Origin: JAJXZP01 sp963787185
Lineage (GTDB): Bacteria; Spirochaetota; Spirochaetia; Treponematales; Rectinemataceae
DNA: 64,000 nt
NCBI GenBank assembly: GCA_963787185.1
Contig: CAWBCC010000013.1
Span: 124,001-188,000 of the forward strand
Direction of reading: 5' to 3'
In this document: positions 51,916 to 61,700 of the stretch, piece by piece
Position numbering within the stretch: the stretch's first letter is position 1
How the letters are laid out: each line of letters begins with the position of its first letter
Position numbers and translations under genes: made by a program
The notes under the pieces: generated by a model
Seen by the model: the letters and a program-made list of their open reading frames with translations, nothing else
Told to the model about the DNA's origin: nothing
The model's database searches: none

Positions 51916-52497
51916 TCATAGTTCAAATACCTCGGCATGACTTGGAAAAAATCTTTTGGCCCCTCGACTCTCTATCAAGGCCCAACTTGCCAAAGATTCG
52001 CTGTCATCTGCCATAATCTGACTTTTGGGGTGAAGGTCGCCAATCAGGGCTTCGTAGTTTTTTGAAATGAAAGTAATGCTATCGCGCGAATGTCCGGGAG
52101 TTTTGACCGCCTCTCCGTGGACCTCAATTTGCTTGCACACTTCATTGAAGCTCTCAATTGATATTCTGTTAACTTTTTCTTTGTCTATTTTTTTATAACT
52201 TTGATATTCCTTGTTCTTGAGTATTATCCGTTCCATTCCATCGATCGTTTCAAATTGATCACCAAAGACGAAGCACTCTATTCCGGAGTTTAGGAACTCA
52301 CTCAGCAGGCCCGCATGATCCATGTGCATATGGGAGACGACTGCCCAAGCGACACTTTCGTACCGCAATCCAATGGTTTTCATCATCCTACAGTATTCGT
52401 AAAGGGTGCATGGCCATCCGGCATCGAAAGCCATCAACTTTCCAGATTTTCCGGTCAAGAAATAGCAATTTGTGTTGTGGTACCTAAAATACTTCAT
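51916..52497 (-). CDS. MBL-fold metallohydrolase
   Basis: A 193-residue metallo-beta-lactamase-fold protein: FLTGKSGKLMAFDAGWP, the metal motif SHMHMDHAG (HxHxDH), TPGHSRDSITF and IGDLHPK. Substrate unknown. AT-rich. The start at 52497 is the family-like MKYFRYHNTNCY; the upstream open frame is excluded. Its 3' end abuts the MmyB-type gene convergently. Confidence 0.84.
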   Translation of the reverse strand: MKYFRYHNTNCYFLTGKSGKLMAFDAGWPCTLYEYCRMMKTIGLRYESVAWAVVSHMHMDHAGLLSEFLNSGIECFVFGDQFETIDGMERIILKNKEYQSYKKIDKEKVNRISIESFNEVCKQIEVHGEAVKTPGHSRDSITFISKNYEALIGDLHPKSQIMADDSESLASWALIESRGAKRFFPSHAEVFEL

Positions 52498-52605
52498 AGA
52501 ATTCCTTCGCGCCCGGAGGGTCCGGCTGGCGGCCTTTCCCATTTTCCTTAGCTTATCGGGGACTTGTCGGCACCGCCAAGGTCCCCTCTTGGCGGTGGTT
52601 TGGAG

Positions 52606-53343
52606 TTACCACGGCGTTTCGCCATTGACATCCTGGAAAGTTCCCGAGGGGCCGTCAGTGCCAACGAGCGACAGACGCACTGGCGCGACTGCACCTTGTT
52701 CAGGCGTCAGGTTCCCCTGATGATGACTGAGGTCCGTGTCGACATAGCCGGGGCTGACGGCGTTGATCTTGATCGGTGTATCGCGCAGCTCCTTCGCGTA
52801 CTCAAGAGTTATTGAATTGAGCGCGGCCTTTGACGAATTGTAAGCCAACAACATCAATTTTGAATATTGCGAATTGGGGTCGGCGGCGAAAGCCAGTGAA
52901 CCCATAGTGCTCGACAAGTTCACGACCCTGCCGGCTGTAGATTTCCTGAGCAATGGAAGCATCGCGTTCGTGACAGCGACGACGCCGAATACGTTAGTCT
53001 CAAAAGTCTCCCTTACCGTTTGAACCGAGGTTTCGCTCGGTTTTTGCCCGCGTTCGCGCGAGATGCCGGCATTGTTTACCAGGATGTCCAAGAGTCCATA
53101 GGTATCGGCGATCGTTGCTGCAGCCTTTCCCACAGAAACCTCGTCGGTGACATCTATCAGGATCGGGTGAGCCTCATAGCCTTCCTTCCGAAGCCTTTGG
53201 ACTGCCTCTTTCCCGCGATCACCGTTGCGTACTCCAACCAGCACAGTAACTCCTTGCTTACCTAGCTGGCGCGCGATTTCAAACCCTATACCCTTGTTGG
53301 CTCCGGTCACCAAAGCGACCTTGTTGTGAATTGCTTCTGCCAT
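52606..53343 (-). CDS. Short-chain dehydrogenase/reductase
   Basis: A 245-residue classical SDR, of the carbonyl-reductase-like group. TGANKGIGFEIARQL (cofactor), NNAG, catalytic Ser in VVNLSSTMGSL, and YNSSKAALN (Tyr-x-x-x-Lys). GGAGGGAA precedes the ATG. Divergent from the TetR gene, which probably represses it. Confidence 0.88.
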   Translation of the reverse strand: MAEAIHNKVALVTGANKGIGFEIARQLGKQGVTVLVGVRNGDRGKEAVQRLRKEGYEAHPILIDVTDEVSVGKAAATIADTYGLLDILVNNAGISRERGQKPSETSVQTVRETFETNVFGVVAVTNAMLPLLRKSTAGRVVNLSSTMGSLAFAADPNSQYSKLMLLAYNSSKAALNSITLEYAKELRDTPIKINAVSPGYVDTDLSHHQGNLTPEQGAVAPVRLSLVGTDGPSGTFQDVNGETPW

Positions 53344-53397
53344 TTGCTTCCCTCCATGGAGTAGGAAGATAGTGATTAATGTAGCTCGTGTCAACAT

Positions 53398-53451
53398 TGT
53401 TTTCTGGAGAAACATTGCCGGCTTGTTCATGGCACTGGGCGTGCGTATAAT
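53398..53451 (+). promoter_or_regulatory. Promoter of the TetR-family gene and possible operator
   Basis: TTGTTC (53423-53428) and TATAAT (53446-53451) with a 17-bp spacer form a good promoter. A small inverted repeat TGTTT-tctggag-AAACA (53398-53414) upstream is a possible TetR operator. Confidence 0.6.
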
Positions 53452-53469
53452 CAAAGCAGAAGGGATACC

Positions 53470-54147
53470 GTGTCGGAAGACGTGCACTCACAACGAAAAG
53501 CGTATCATCACGGAGATCTGAGGAATGCTCTCATTCAAGCCGGCAGAGAGGCGCTGTCGCAGGGGGGGAGCGATGGCTTTGATCTTCGGGAGGTAGCGCG
53601 AAAAGCGGGAGTTAGTCATGGGGCTCCTTATCGGCATTTCGCCGACAAACAAGCTCTCATTGCAGCCATTGTCGAAACAGGATTCAGGGAGCTCGCGGAC
53701 GGACTCGAAAAGTCTCTTACGCAAGCCGTCAAGGATACCTCAGAAAAACTCGGGATCGTTGCAGTGGCCTACGTTCGGTTCGCAGTTCGAAATCAATGGC
53801 TGATGCGCGAGATGTTCTCCGCCCGGAATGGTGGAGAACAGAATATGGAAATTCACGCAGCCGAGAAGGCTGTCTATCGCATCTACAGCGGAGTCATAAG
53901 GGCAGGACAAGAAGCAGGCGAAATAGGGCAAGGAGATCCGAACGCTCTTGCAGGTGTTTTTTGGGCACTTATGCACGGTATGGCGACGCTCATCATCGAT
54001 AATCAGGTCAGCCCTTATGCCGAAGGCGACGAAGGGATTACGCGCTTCGTGTTAAGCGGCGTCAATACAATCTTTCAGGGCATGCGCCTTTACCCATTAA
54101 TGGAAACACGAAGACAAGTTATTGAAGGAGGATTAGATGCCACATAG
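53470..54147 (+). CDS. TetR/AcrR-family regulator
   Basis: A 225-residue repressor. HTH: YHHGDLRNALIQAGREALSQ ... DLREVARKAGVSHGAPYRHFADKQALI. C-terminal domain of the TetR_C_33-like kind. Starts at GTG 53470 with AAGGG before it. Its end overlaps the SMP-30 gene by 11 bases, so they are cotranscribed. Confidence 0.87.
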   Translation: MSEDVHSQRKAYHHGDLRNALIQAGREALSQGGSDGFDLREVARKAGVSHGAPYRHFADKQALIAAIVETGFRELADGLEKSLTQAVKDTSEKLGIVAVAYVRFAVRNQWLMREMFSARNGGEQNMEIHAAEKAVYRIYSGVIRAGQEAGEIGQGDPNALAGVFWALMHGMATLIIDNQVSPYAEGDEGITRFVLSGVNTIFQGMRLYPLMETRRQVIEGGLDAT

Positions 54148-54997
54148 CCCGCTCAGAACTCTATCAACAGGCCTGGGCTTCGGCGAGTCGCCGCGATGGC
54201 ATGATGATCGCTTATGGGTGGCCGACTGGGCCGCGCACGAACTTCTCGCCATACATCCTGATGGAGGTAAGGAGGTGGTGCTACAGACATCGTTCAGCCC
54301 CTTCACTTTCTCGATTGATTGGCTGCCCGATGGCCGTCTGCTCCTTACTTCCGCGGGAGAGCAGCCGCTATTACGGCGAGAACCTGATGGCGGTTTAGTG
54401 CCACATGCCGACCTTCGCGGTCTCAACATTTTGGGCGCTAATGAGATTGTCGCCGATAGTCGCGGCAATGTGTACATGAATTGTATCGGCTTTGATCTGA
54501 TGGCTGGCGAGAAGCCGAAACCCGGTTCCATAATCTTCGTTACTGCCGATCGCTCAGCGAGAAAAGTTGCCGACGGCCTGATGTTCCCAAACGGGATGGC
54601 AATTACGCCAGATAACAAAACACTGATTGTCGCCGAGTCATATGCAAATCAACTTACGGCGTATGGCATCACGGAAACGGGCGATTTGTCCAGTCGACGC
54701 GTTTGGGCTCGGGTTGGTGAATATCATCCGGACGGCATTTGTTTAGACGCGGAAGGTAATGTTTGGTTCGCTGATGTTGCAAGTAAACATTGCGTACGGG
54801 TACGTGAGGGAGGAGAAATACTCCAAACTATAGAGGCAGACCGAGGGTGCTTTGCCTGTATGCTTGGGGGCGACGATGGGCGAACGCTGTTCATCGTAAC
54901 CAACGAGTGGGGTGGTGCGAGGGCTGTCAACGAAGGTGCTCGAAATAGTCAGGTGGTGAGCATCCAGGTATCATCCGCTCATGAGGGAAGGCCGTAG
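54137..54997 (+). CDS. SMP-30/gluconolactonase-like protein
   Basis: A 286-residue six-bladed propeller. GFGESPRWHDDRLWVADW holds the Glu metal ligand; FPNGMAITPDNKTLIVAES the Asn ligand; YHPDGICLDAEGNVWFADV the Asp ligand. It would hydrolyse a lactone. AAGGAGG precedes the ATG inside the end of the TetR gene. Confidence 0.88.
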   Translation: MPHSPLRTLSTGLGFGESPRWHDDRLWVADWAAHELLAIHPDGGKEVVLQTSFSPFTFSIDWLPDGRLLLTSAGEQPLLRREPDGGLVPHADLRGLNILGANEIVADSRGNVYMNCIGFDLMAGEKPKPGSIIFVTADRSARKVADGLMFPNGMAITPDNKTLIVAESYANQLTAYGITETGDLSSRRVWARVGEYHPDGICLDAEGNVWFADVASKHCVRVREGGEILQTIEADRGCFACMLGGDDGRTLFIVTNEWGGARAVNEGARNSQVVSIQVSSAHEGRP

Positions 54998-55115
54998 ACC
55001 CTCCGAAGCGGATTGTCCGCTGAGTCAGGTTGAAAACCTTGTTGGGCATTTCTTCATGATCTTCCTCTGAATCGCAATGGCCTTATAGCGCTCGCTCTTC
55101 CCCAAAAAGACAATT

Positions 55116-55910
55116 TTAGTTGGCGTTCTCATGGTTGAGCCATTTGGTTTTCCACTCCTGAAAATCCTTGGCAACAATCTCCTCATCATTAAGGCTTTTG
55201 GACTCCTCAGAACACAAGAAGATCACAGGCTCCGCCATCACCTCTGGGCGTAAGAACTGTGCACCCATTTTTGCTCGAGATTCCTCCGGAAGCATGCCTG
55301 TCTCTGTCGCTCCTCCCGGCTGGAGCAAATTCACGGTAACTCCGCATCCCGCTAGATCTTGAGCCATAATGTGGGAAAGCGACTCGGTTCCCGCCCGTGA
55401 AGGACCATACGGAATAAAGCCTTTGCGCTTTTTCGTTCCTTCAGACACGTCAATATTAATGATTCGCCCACTTCCTGCCTCCAGGAAATATGGAACAGTT
55501 GCCTTAGCTACCAAAAAGTATCCGGTAAGGTTCGTATCAATGAGATCACGGAATCCAGATGAAGAAATTTCCCAGAAAGGTTTAGGATTCGTCATGAATT
55601 GCGGATTAACCGTCCGCATCCCGATTCCGGCGTTGTTAATCAGCACATCGATACCACCCCAAAGCTTCATCATCAGGGCAAGTCCATTCCGAATCGACTG
55701 CTCATCTCGAACGTCAATGATGGCCCCAACACAATCCCCAGGAAGGGGCTTGACAGAAGAGACCGCCTGATCAACCTTCCTTTGGTCTCTGCCGCTAATC
55801 AAGACTTTGGCTCCTTCTTTTAGGAGTGCTTCTGCCATTGCCAATCCCAATCCGCTGGTGGCTCCGGTAATCAAAATGCGTTTTCCGGCTATCTCTTTAT
55901 ATCGACTCAT
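55116..55910 (-). CDS. Short-chain dehydrogenase/reductase
   Basis: A 264-residue SDR. ILITGATSGLGLAMAEALL (cofactor) and LINNAGIG are clear. In the catalytic region the Ser position reads IINIDVSEGT and the Tyr-Lys motif reads YGPSRAGTE, so the Lys of YxxxK is Arg and the Ser is shifted; catalysis may be altered. GGGAGGTCATC precedes the ATG. Confidence 0.8.
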   Translation of the reverse strand: MSRYKEIAGKRILITGATSGLGLAMAEALLKEGAKVLISGRDQRKVDQAVSSVKPLPGDCVGAIIDVRDEQSIRNGLALMMKLWGGIDVLINNAGIGMRTVNPQFMTNPKPFWEISSSGFRDLIDTNLTGYFLVAKATVPYFLEAGSGRIINIDVSEGTKKRKGFIPYGPSRAGTESLSHIMAQDLAGCGVTVNLLQPGGATETGMLPEESRAKMGAQFLRPEVMAEPVIFLCSEESKSLNDEEIVAKDFQEWKTKWLNHENAN

Positions 55911-56884
55911 GATGACCTCCCGTGATTTCGTTCTTGCTGTATTTAGTATGACAGCTCTCGTCGCTGTGTCCGAGAAGTTCTGCATGAAAGACTTGTCCAT
56001 GTGCTGCCGGACTGGCGGCCTGTCTCGACATTCGTCCGATTCATTGCCGTGAAGAAACGGCGAACCCAATCGTCGCATGCTTGAATCAGGAGGGTACGGC
56101 AGCGGCGAGATTCGATTGAATACGCGAAGCGCTCCGAAATGAATCTGGTTCCGTCTCCGGTGGACCATCGGAAGCGGGTCATTAGACTCATCGGCTCGAC
56201 GGCGCTTTGGCCGATCGGGAAAGGTGCGGTGGGGAATCCCTCGAAATGGCAGGCGACGGAGACTACCATGACGGCGATCCCCTCGATGTTTTACTATCGA
56301 TAAATAAATGACGTCAATCGAGAGAGTATTGCCCCTTGCGCGGGCTGTCAATCATGATTTTCCGTATGGGACTTCGAGCCTTGGGGATTGAGTCCGGAAA
56401 ACTTTCAATTCCAGGCTGAAAACATCTCAAAATTCATCGATAAAAATCTCTACGACAATCCTTAAGAATCTCTACAGCAATAGAAAATGCTCTCTGCAGC
56501 AACCAAGAATACCCTCTACGGAAATAGTCAAAAATCTCCACCTAAACGGCTTTTGGAAAGAGAGGCTAAATATCCCCTTTACCGTCCGAAACGACATGCC
56601 TCGAAGTATGGATGGACCTTGGAGAGGAGAGGATAAATCGTTCGCCGGCGGTTATGTGGTACCCGAGAACTCTTCGCCGGCCGACTATACTGTGGTACGG
56701 CCGCTCGTGCAGGCTTGGAAAATCACCCCAGCCAAGTTGGGCAATCGCCCTGACCAAGTTGGGCAATCGCCTTGACCAAGTTCGGCAATTGCCTTGACCA
56801 AGTTGGGCAATCGCCCTGATCAAGTTGGGCAATCGCCCTGATCAAGTTGGGCAATCGCAATCATCCAGTCGGATATTCTCAAAA
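55911..56884. other. Long gene-poor stretch with degenerate and tandem repeats
   Basis: The minus strand has a 108-codon open frame at 55943-56269 with GAGGGG before its ATG but no recognisable domain. From about 56440 to 56535 there are four degenerate copies of a roughly 24-base motif containing CTCTACRGCAA. The 22-bp tandem array follows. No confident gene. Confidence 0.4.
56732..56863. repeat. 22-bp tandem repeat, six copies
   Basis: Consensus CCAAGTTGGGCAATCGCCCTGA, units at 56732, 56754, 56776, 56798, 56820 and 56842, with 0-5 differences each. The unit is not a multiple of three. Each contains TTGGGCAA with partial dyad symmetry (GGGC...GCCC). It ends 21 bases before the stop of the methyltransferase gene. 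Confidence 0.88.
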
Positions 56885-57493
56885 CTAGATCCGGAACTCC
56901 GTCTTTCCGGTCGTCCTCGCGAGCGCGCCGAAGTAGAGACAGTACAGTTCGTGATTCCCGTTCAGGTAGAGCCGCTCCTCTTCGTGATCCCGAAGTCCTT
57001 CGAACTCTCGCGAGCCGATGCGAGGCGGTTGAATCAGCGCGACGTCGGCCGTGCGGCGGAGCATATGGTCCAGTAGTTCGTCGGATGGAGGCCGCGTGGT
57101 CGAGCCGCGGAATCGACACGCATGATGCCCGTCCGCGTCCGCCCAATCCGGATCCATGAAGCTCGAGTCTATTCGCGGAGACAGCGATTCCAGGCGCAGG
57201 CGGAACACGTCATCGCGGATGAAGGTTACCTTCCTCGCGACTCCGGCCAGCGAGACGTTGTATCTGGCTTCCTCCATTCGCCTCGCGTCGATCTCAACGG
57301 TGAAAACATGTTCGGCATATCGGGCCAGGGCGATGGTAGTGAATCCGGCGCCGGTGCATGTCTCCAGGACGACTCGCCGGACGAAGTGGCTTGCCAAGTG
57401 ATCGGCGAAGCGGTGGTCGATGCCCATTTTGTAGCTGAGATCGGTGGCCCGATAGTCGCCGCCGAACTTCGCGATTATCGCAGCCCTGTCCAT
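56885..57493 (-). CDS. TGS1-like (RNA cap guanine-N2) methyltransferase
   Basis: A 202-residue class I SAM methyltransferase. VLETCTGAGFTTIALAR is motif I, VFTVEIDARRMEEARYN motif II, and LNGNHELYCLYFGALAR the C-terminal strand typical of the trimethylguanosine-synthase-like family. The usual PPWGG catalytic segment is replaced by FMDPDWADADG. Bacteria lack trimethylguanosine caps, so the substrate is unknown. Start 57493 is set by AGGGGAAGAG; the frame opens upstream within the next gene. Confidence 0.72.
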   Translation of the reverse strand: MDRAAIIAKFGGDYRATDLSYKMGIDHRFADHLASHFVRRVVLETCTGAGFTTIALARYAEHVFTVEIDARRMEEARYNVSLAGVARKVTFIRDDVFRLRLESLSPRIDSSFMDPDWADADGHHACRFRGSTTRPPSDELLDHMLRRTADVALIQPPRIGSREFEGLRDHEEERLYLNGNHELYCLYFGALARTTGKTEFRI

Positions 57494-57566
57494 CCTGATC
57501 TCTTCCCCTTGCCTTCCGGCTTTCACGATCGGCTCGAGTTTTCGGGACGATGTGATGACCGCGGCT

Positions 57567-57935
57567 TTATCGCGTCGAAAATACTTCCTTGGCCGCATTC
57601 ATTCCGTTCAGCGCGGCGGGGAATCCCGCGTACACCGCCATCTGAATGATGGCTTCGACAATTTCCGTCTTGGTTACGCCCACGTTGAGCGCCGCGTTGA
57701 TGTGAACGATCAGCTGTGGCCGGCAGTTGCCGAGAGCCGTCAACGCCGCCACCGTGATCATCTCCCTGGCCTTCAGATCGAGACCCGGCCGCGTATAGAC
57801 GTCGCCGAAGGGGAACTCGATCACGAAACGAGCGAGGTCGGGCGCGATGTCTTTCAAGCTCTCGATCACCGCGGCTCCGGTCTCCCCGTCGATCTCCTGA
57901 AGTTTCTTCCATCCGATTTCGTACCTCGATGACAT
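57567..57935 (-). CDS. Carboxymuconolactone decarboxylase/AhpD-like protein
   Basis: A 122-residue helical protein: LDLKAREMITVAALTALGNC, RPQLIVHINAALNVGVTKTE and VYAGFPAALNGMNAA match the CMD family (YurZ-like). A single Cys is placed before the His (C-x6-H), unlike the CxxC of AhpD, so peroxidase-type activity is uncertain. It is about 70 bases upstream of the methyltransferase on the same strand. Confidence 0.82.
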   Translation of the reverse strand: MSSRYEIGWKKLQEIDGETGAAVIESLKDIAPDLARFVIEFPFGDVYTRPGLDLKAREMITVAALTALGNCRPQLIVHINAALNVGVTKTEIVEAIIQMAVYAGFPAALNGMNAAKEVFSTR

Positions 57936-58094
57936 AGCTTCACCCCCATCAGAACGTGTAGCGCACCGTGTCGACCGAAAGCCCGGAGCGCTCCGAAAAT
58001 TGGCCGATCGTCATCCCATCACCTCGATTCGTCGCGCGCCCGCCGGATACAACCAGATACGGATGCGCTACTATACGATGACCCTCCTCAAACA

Positions 58095-58726
58095 CTACCA
58101 CAATTGCGCCCGATACCCGAGTTTTCGAAGCAGCAGCATGTCGGTGTCTATGGAAATGCCCGATGTCGTCAGCATGTCGCCCGTTATCGCCGCATTGGAA
58201 CCCGACATGAAGGCGCGTTCGCCTTGGTCCGGCAATAGTCCCCTGCCGCCCGCCATTCTAATGGCGGCATCGGGTATCAGAAATCGAAAAATCGCGACGA
58301 TTCTGCAGACTTCCTCGTTCGATAAGACGGGAAGGATTTCGAACGGCGTTCCGCGGATCGGATTCAAGATATTGACGGGAACCGAACGAATTCCCAGCTC
58401 CCTGAGATCTATTGCCATTTCGATTCGATCTTCCATCGTTTCCCCGAGCCCGACAATGCCGCCGCTGCACAGATTCAAGCCCGCCCGCCTCGCCGCCTCG
58501 ATGGCCTCGATCTTGTCGTCGTAGCTGTGGGTGCTGCAGATATCGGGGAAATATCTTCGGGATGTTTCCAAGTCGTATCGAAGGCATTGCCGCAAAAGTG
58601 CAACCTGATCTCGTTCGCCGCATCGGTCAGCTCTCCGAGCGGAGATTCCGCCAAGTGCAGAGCTTCTTCCTTCGTGAGCCGCTCTCCGGCTAGTACTCGC
58701 CGTTTGAAAAGAGTCGCGATGCGCAT
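58095..58726 (-). pseudogene. bioB: Biotin synthase with internal deletion
   Basis: The N-terminal piece starts at 58726 after AGGGAGGA: LTKEEALHLAESPLGELTDAANEIR then HFCGNAFD. At about 58575 it passes into the C-terminal part in another frame: DLETSRRYFPDICSTHSYDD, LCSGGIVGLGE, PVNILNPIRGTP, and the end at 58095. About 100 residues are missing, including the CxxxCxxC radical-SAM cluster. It cannot make biotin. It directly follows the large activase gene on the same strand. Confidence 0.85.
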
Positions 58727-58760
58727 GTTCCTCCCTTACCCGTGCTCGAGTCGCGCGCCC

Positions 58761-61700
58761 TCATTCCCTCTCGCGCCGGCTGAAGGCGAGGTGGGGCACG
58801 ACGGCATCGTTCTTGGGGGCTCCGGTGCCGTCGTAGGTGATGGTGACGATGGGCACGCCGGTGACGCGCTCGATCTCGCGCGCCATGGATTCGGTGACGA
58901 TCGAGGGGCAGCAGAAGGCCGGGTTGGTCTGCACGAAAAGCGAAAGGTCGGGATGCTCGTCGAGAATGCGGAATAGCTTGAGGGTGTTGTCGAAGCATTC
59001 GCCCTCGTGGTCGGGTCGTATGCCGAAGCGGGCGATCCTTTCCTCGAAGCCGGGGTGGCGCCAGGAGGAGGGACGGCCGAAGGTCGCGCGATCCCTGATG
59101 GAGAGGGCTCTCTCGACGGCGGAGACCACCGCGATCGCGGCCCTGGTCTTGGCCCAGGTGCGGTAGTCCTTCTCGATGAGGAGGCGCTTGAAGTAGGAGT
59201 CGACCACGGCCTTAAGGTACTCGAGGTAGGATGTGGTGATGACTTCCCCTCCCGCCGCCTCGATGCTGCGGATGAGGTCCTGGTTGAGGACGTCGTTGTC
59301 GCGCACGTACAGATCGCCGAAGATGGCGACCTTGGGCCGGTCGCGCGGCCGGGTGGGCAGGCGCTGCAGGGGACCCAGGGCCTCGCGATAGGCCTCTTCC
59401 CGGTTCTTCCCTCGCTCGAGCGCCTCGAAGAGGATCGTCATCGCCCGGCTCACGAGTCTGTCGGCGGCGCCGCTTTCGATCTCGTAGGGTCTGATCCTGC
59501 ATGCGAGGCGCCTCAGGGTGCCGCCCGCGAGGAAGGCGTGGTAGGCGCCGATGAGAGCGTTGGTCCCGTAGTCGAGGAAGGTGATGTCGTCGGGGTAGAC
59601 TTCGATCCTCTCCATGCCCCGTCCCCGGTGCTCCATGATGCTCTTGATGTAGGCCGGGTAGAGAGGGATGTTGCAGGGCCACATGGACTTGGTCATCCAG
59701 AGCACCGTCCTGCCGGGGTCCAGGGACTCGCGCTCGACGTATTCGACGGCCTCCTGGGCGATGATGTTGATGGGAATGCACTGGCCCGTGTTGCCGGCCA
59801 TGGCCCTGCGGATGGTGGAGCCCGTCTCCTCGAGGATGCGCGCGTCGACGCCGCAGGAGCGGAGGTTGGCGACGAGCAGCGGACAGACGAACCCGTCCCA
59901 GTTCGGGAAGAGGACGATCTTGCCGCGGACCCCGGTCGAGGGCGAGGGGTTCACGGGGAGTCGGGCTCCGGAAACATCCGCGACCGGAGCGCGCGCGGTA
60001 CCGAGGAAGTGATTGCGGAAGGATCGCAGACCCGCTTCGATCCGCGTCTCGTAGCCGACACTCGAGTCGTGCTCGTCGATCTGCAGGATGAGGTAGGGTT
60101 TGCCCGCGCCGTCGAGTATCCGCTTGAACCATTCCAGGGCGAAGGCGTCCGGGGAGCACTTGAAGGAGGTCACGAGGAGGGGGTAGTAGCGGTTTTCGCG
60201 GCTGCAATACCGGGCCGCCTCGAGGAGCTCGGCCGCGTAGCGCCAATGGAAGGTCGAGAGCAGGGGATCGATGTCGCTCTCCGCCTCTCCCCGCTCGGGG
60301 AGCATGTCGCTCGTGAGCACGTCGACGCCGCGCCTCGCGACCACGTCGGCGATTCCCTTGCCCATGGCCTCGTGGAGGATGGCATAGGGTCTCCCGATGA
60401 GCACGACGGCGAGATCGTCGCCTCCGCGGCCGGCAAGCAGCGAGCGCAGCTCGGAGCGCGCCCTTGCCTGGGCCGCGAGGCACTCCGCGTAGACCGTGCG
60501 CAGGCGCCGCCTGGAAGGAAGCGGGATCTCCCGCCCCGAGAGGGCGGCGGCTATGGAGCCGCGCAGCTCGTCCAGGGCCATGGACGTATCGCCGAGCCGA
60601 CCGTGCAGAAGAGGGGAGAGGATGCGCCCCCGCCTCTCGGGTTCCGCGCAACGCGCCACGACGGGGGCGTACTGGCTGTAGTTGCAGTAATAGCGCCGGG
60701 CGTCCGCGCCGGCCCGGCGCTCTTTCTTCTCCTCGAGATACACGGGGAGGAAGACGAAGTCCGAGGTCTCGAGGAGGGAATCGGTCTGGCCGAGCATCAT
60801 GGCCACCGGCGCGCAGAACTCGGCGCCGGCGATGCGTTTGCCCTCGCGCAGGATCGCCGCATCGTCGGGAGCCGAAACGCAGGGGAATCCCAGCCGCTCG
60901 AAGAAGGACCTCCAGAAGGGCGCGTCCTGGGCGAGGTAGAGGGAACTGGGTATGCCGATGGTGGGCATTTTCGAGCCGGGCCCGGTCGCGCTCTGCTCGG
61001 CGGCGCCGGGCTCGGCCCGGTCGGCCTCGCGGCGCGGCGTCGCGAAGCAGGCGTCGAGGACACGCTGCCGGGCGCCCAGGAGGTTGTGATCGCCCGAATC
61101 CCGGCGGACGAAGTGCTTAGTGCCGTAGTCCCGGCCGCAGAGGAAGCCGTAGGCCACTTCCTCTCCGCCCACATCCACGACCCGGAGGCGGCAGTCGTTG
61201 GCGCAGAGACCGCAGCGCTCGGCGCGGGAGGGGAGCTCCAGGGCGTGGATGCCGAAGCCGCGGAAGCTCGAGGGTCGTCGCACCTCGGTCGTTGTCGACG
61301 CCGCGGCCGTGGCCTCGTCCCGCGCCTGCAGGGCCGCCCCGATGGCGCCGGTGAGGTGGCAGTACTTCGAGACCAGGATCTCCTTGCCCAGGCGCCGCTC
61401 GAAGGCTGCGACGAGGGCCTCGTTCTTCGCCGTCGCGCCCTGGAAGGCGATCCGGTTCCCGATCGCGCCCGCCTGGGCCACCTTGCCCAGGTAGTTGTCG
61501 CAGACCGAGTACAGCGAGGCTGCGAGAAGCTCGTCGGTCGCGTAGCCGAGGCCCTGCAAGTGGTTGAGGTCGCGCTCCATGAAGACCGTGCAGCGGTCGC
61601 TCGTGAGCGGGGCCGGATGGCCCGTCGCGCGGCGGGCGAAGTCTTCGAGGGCCACGCCCAGGCGCGCGGCCTGCTCCTCGAGGAAGCTCCCCGTGCCCGC

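Noticed and set aside
56566..56832. An 88-codon frame with repeated IAQLG segments
   Set aside because: It is a translation of the 22-bp tandem repeat; no ribosome site or conserved domain.
56732..56863. The 22-bp repeats as a CRISPR array
   Set aside because: Units are directly adjacent with no spacers, and no cas gene is present.
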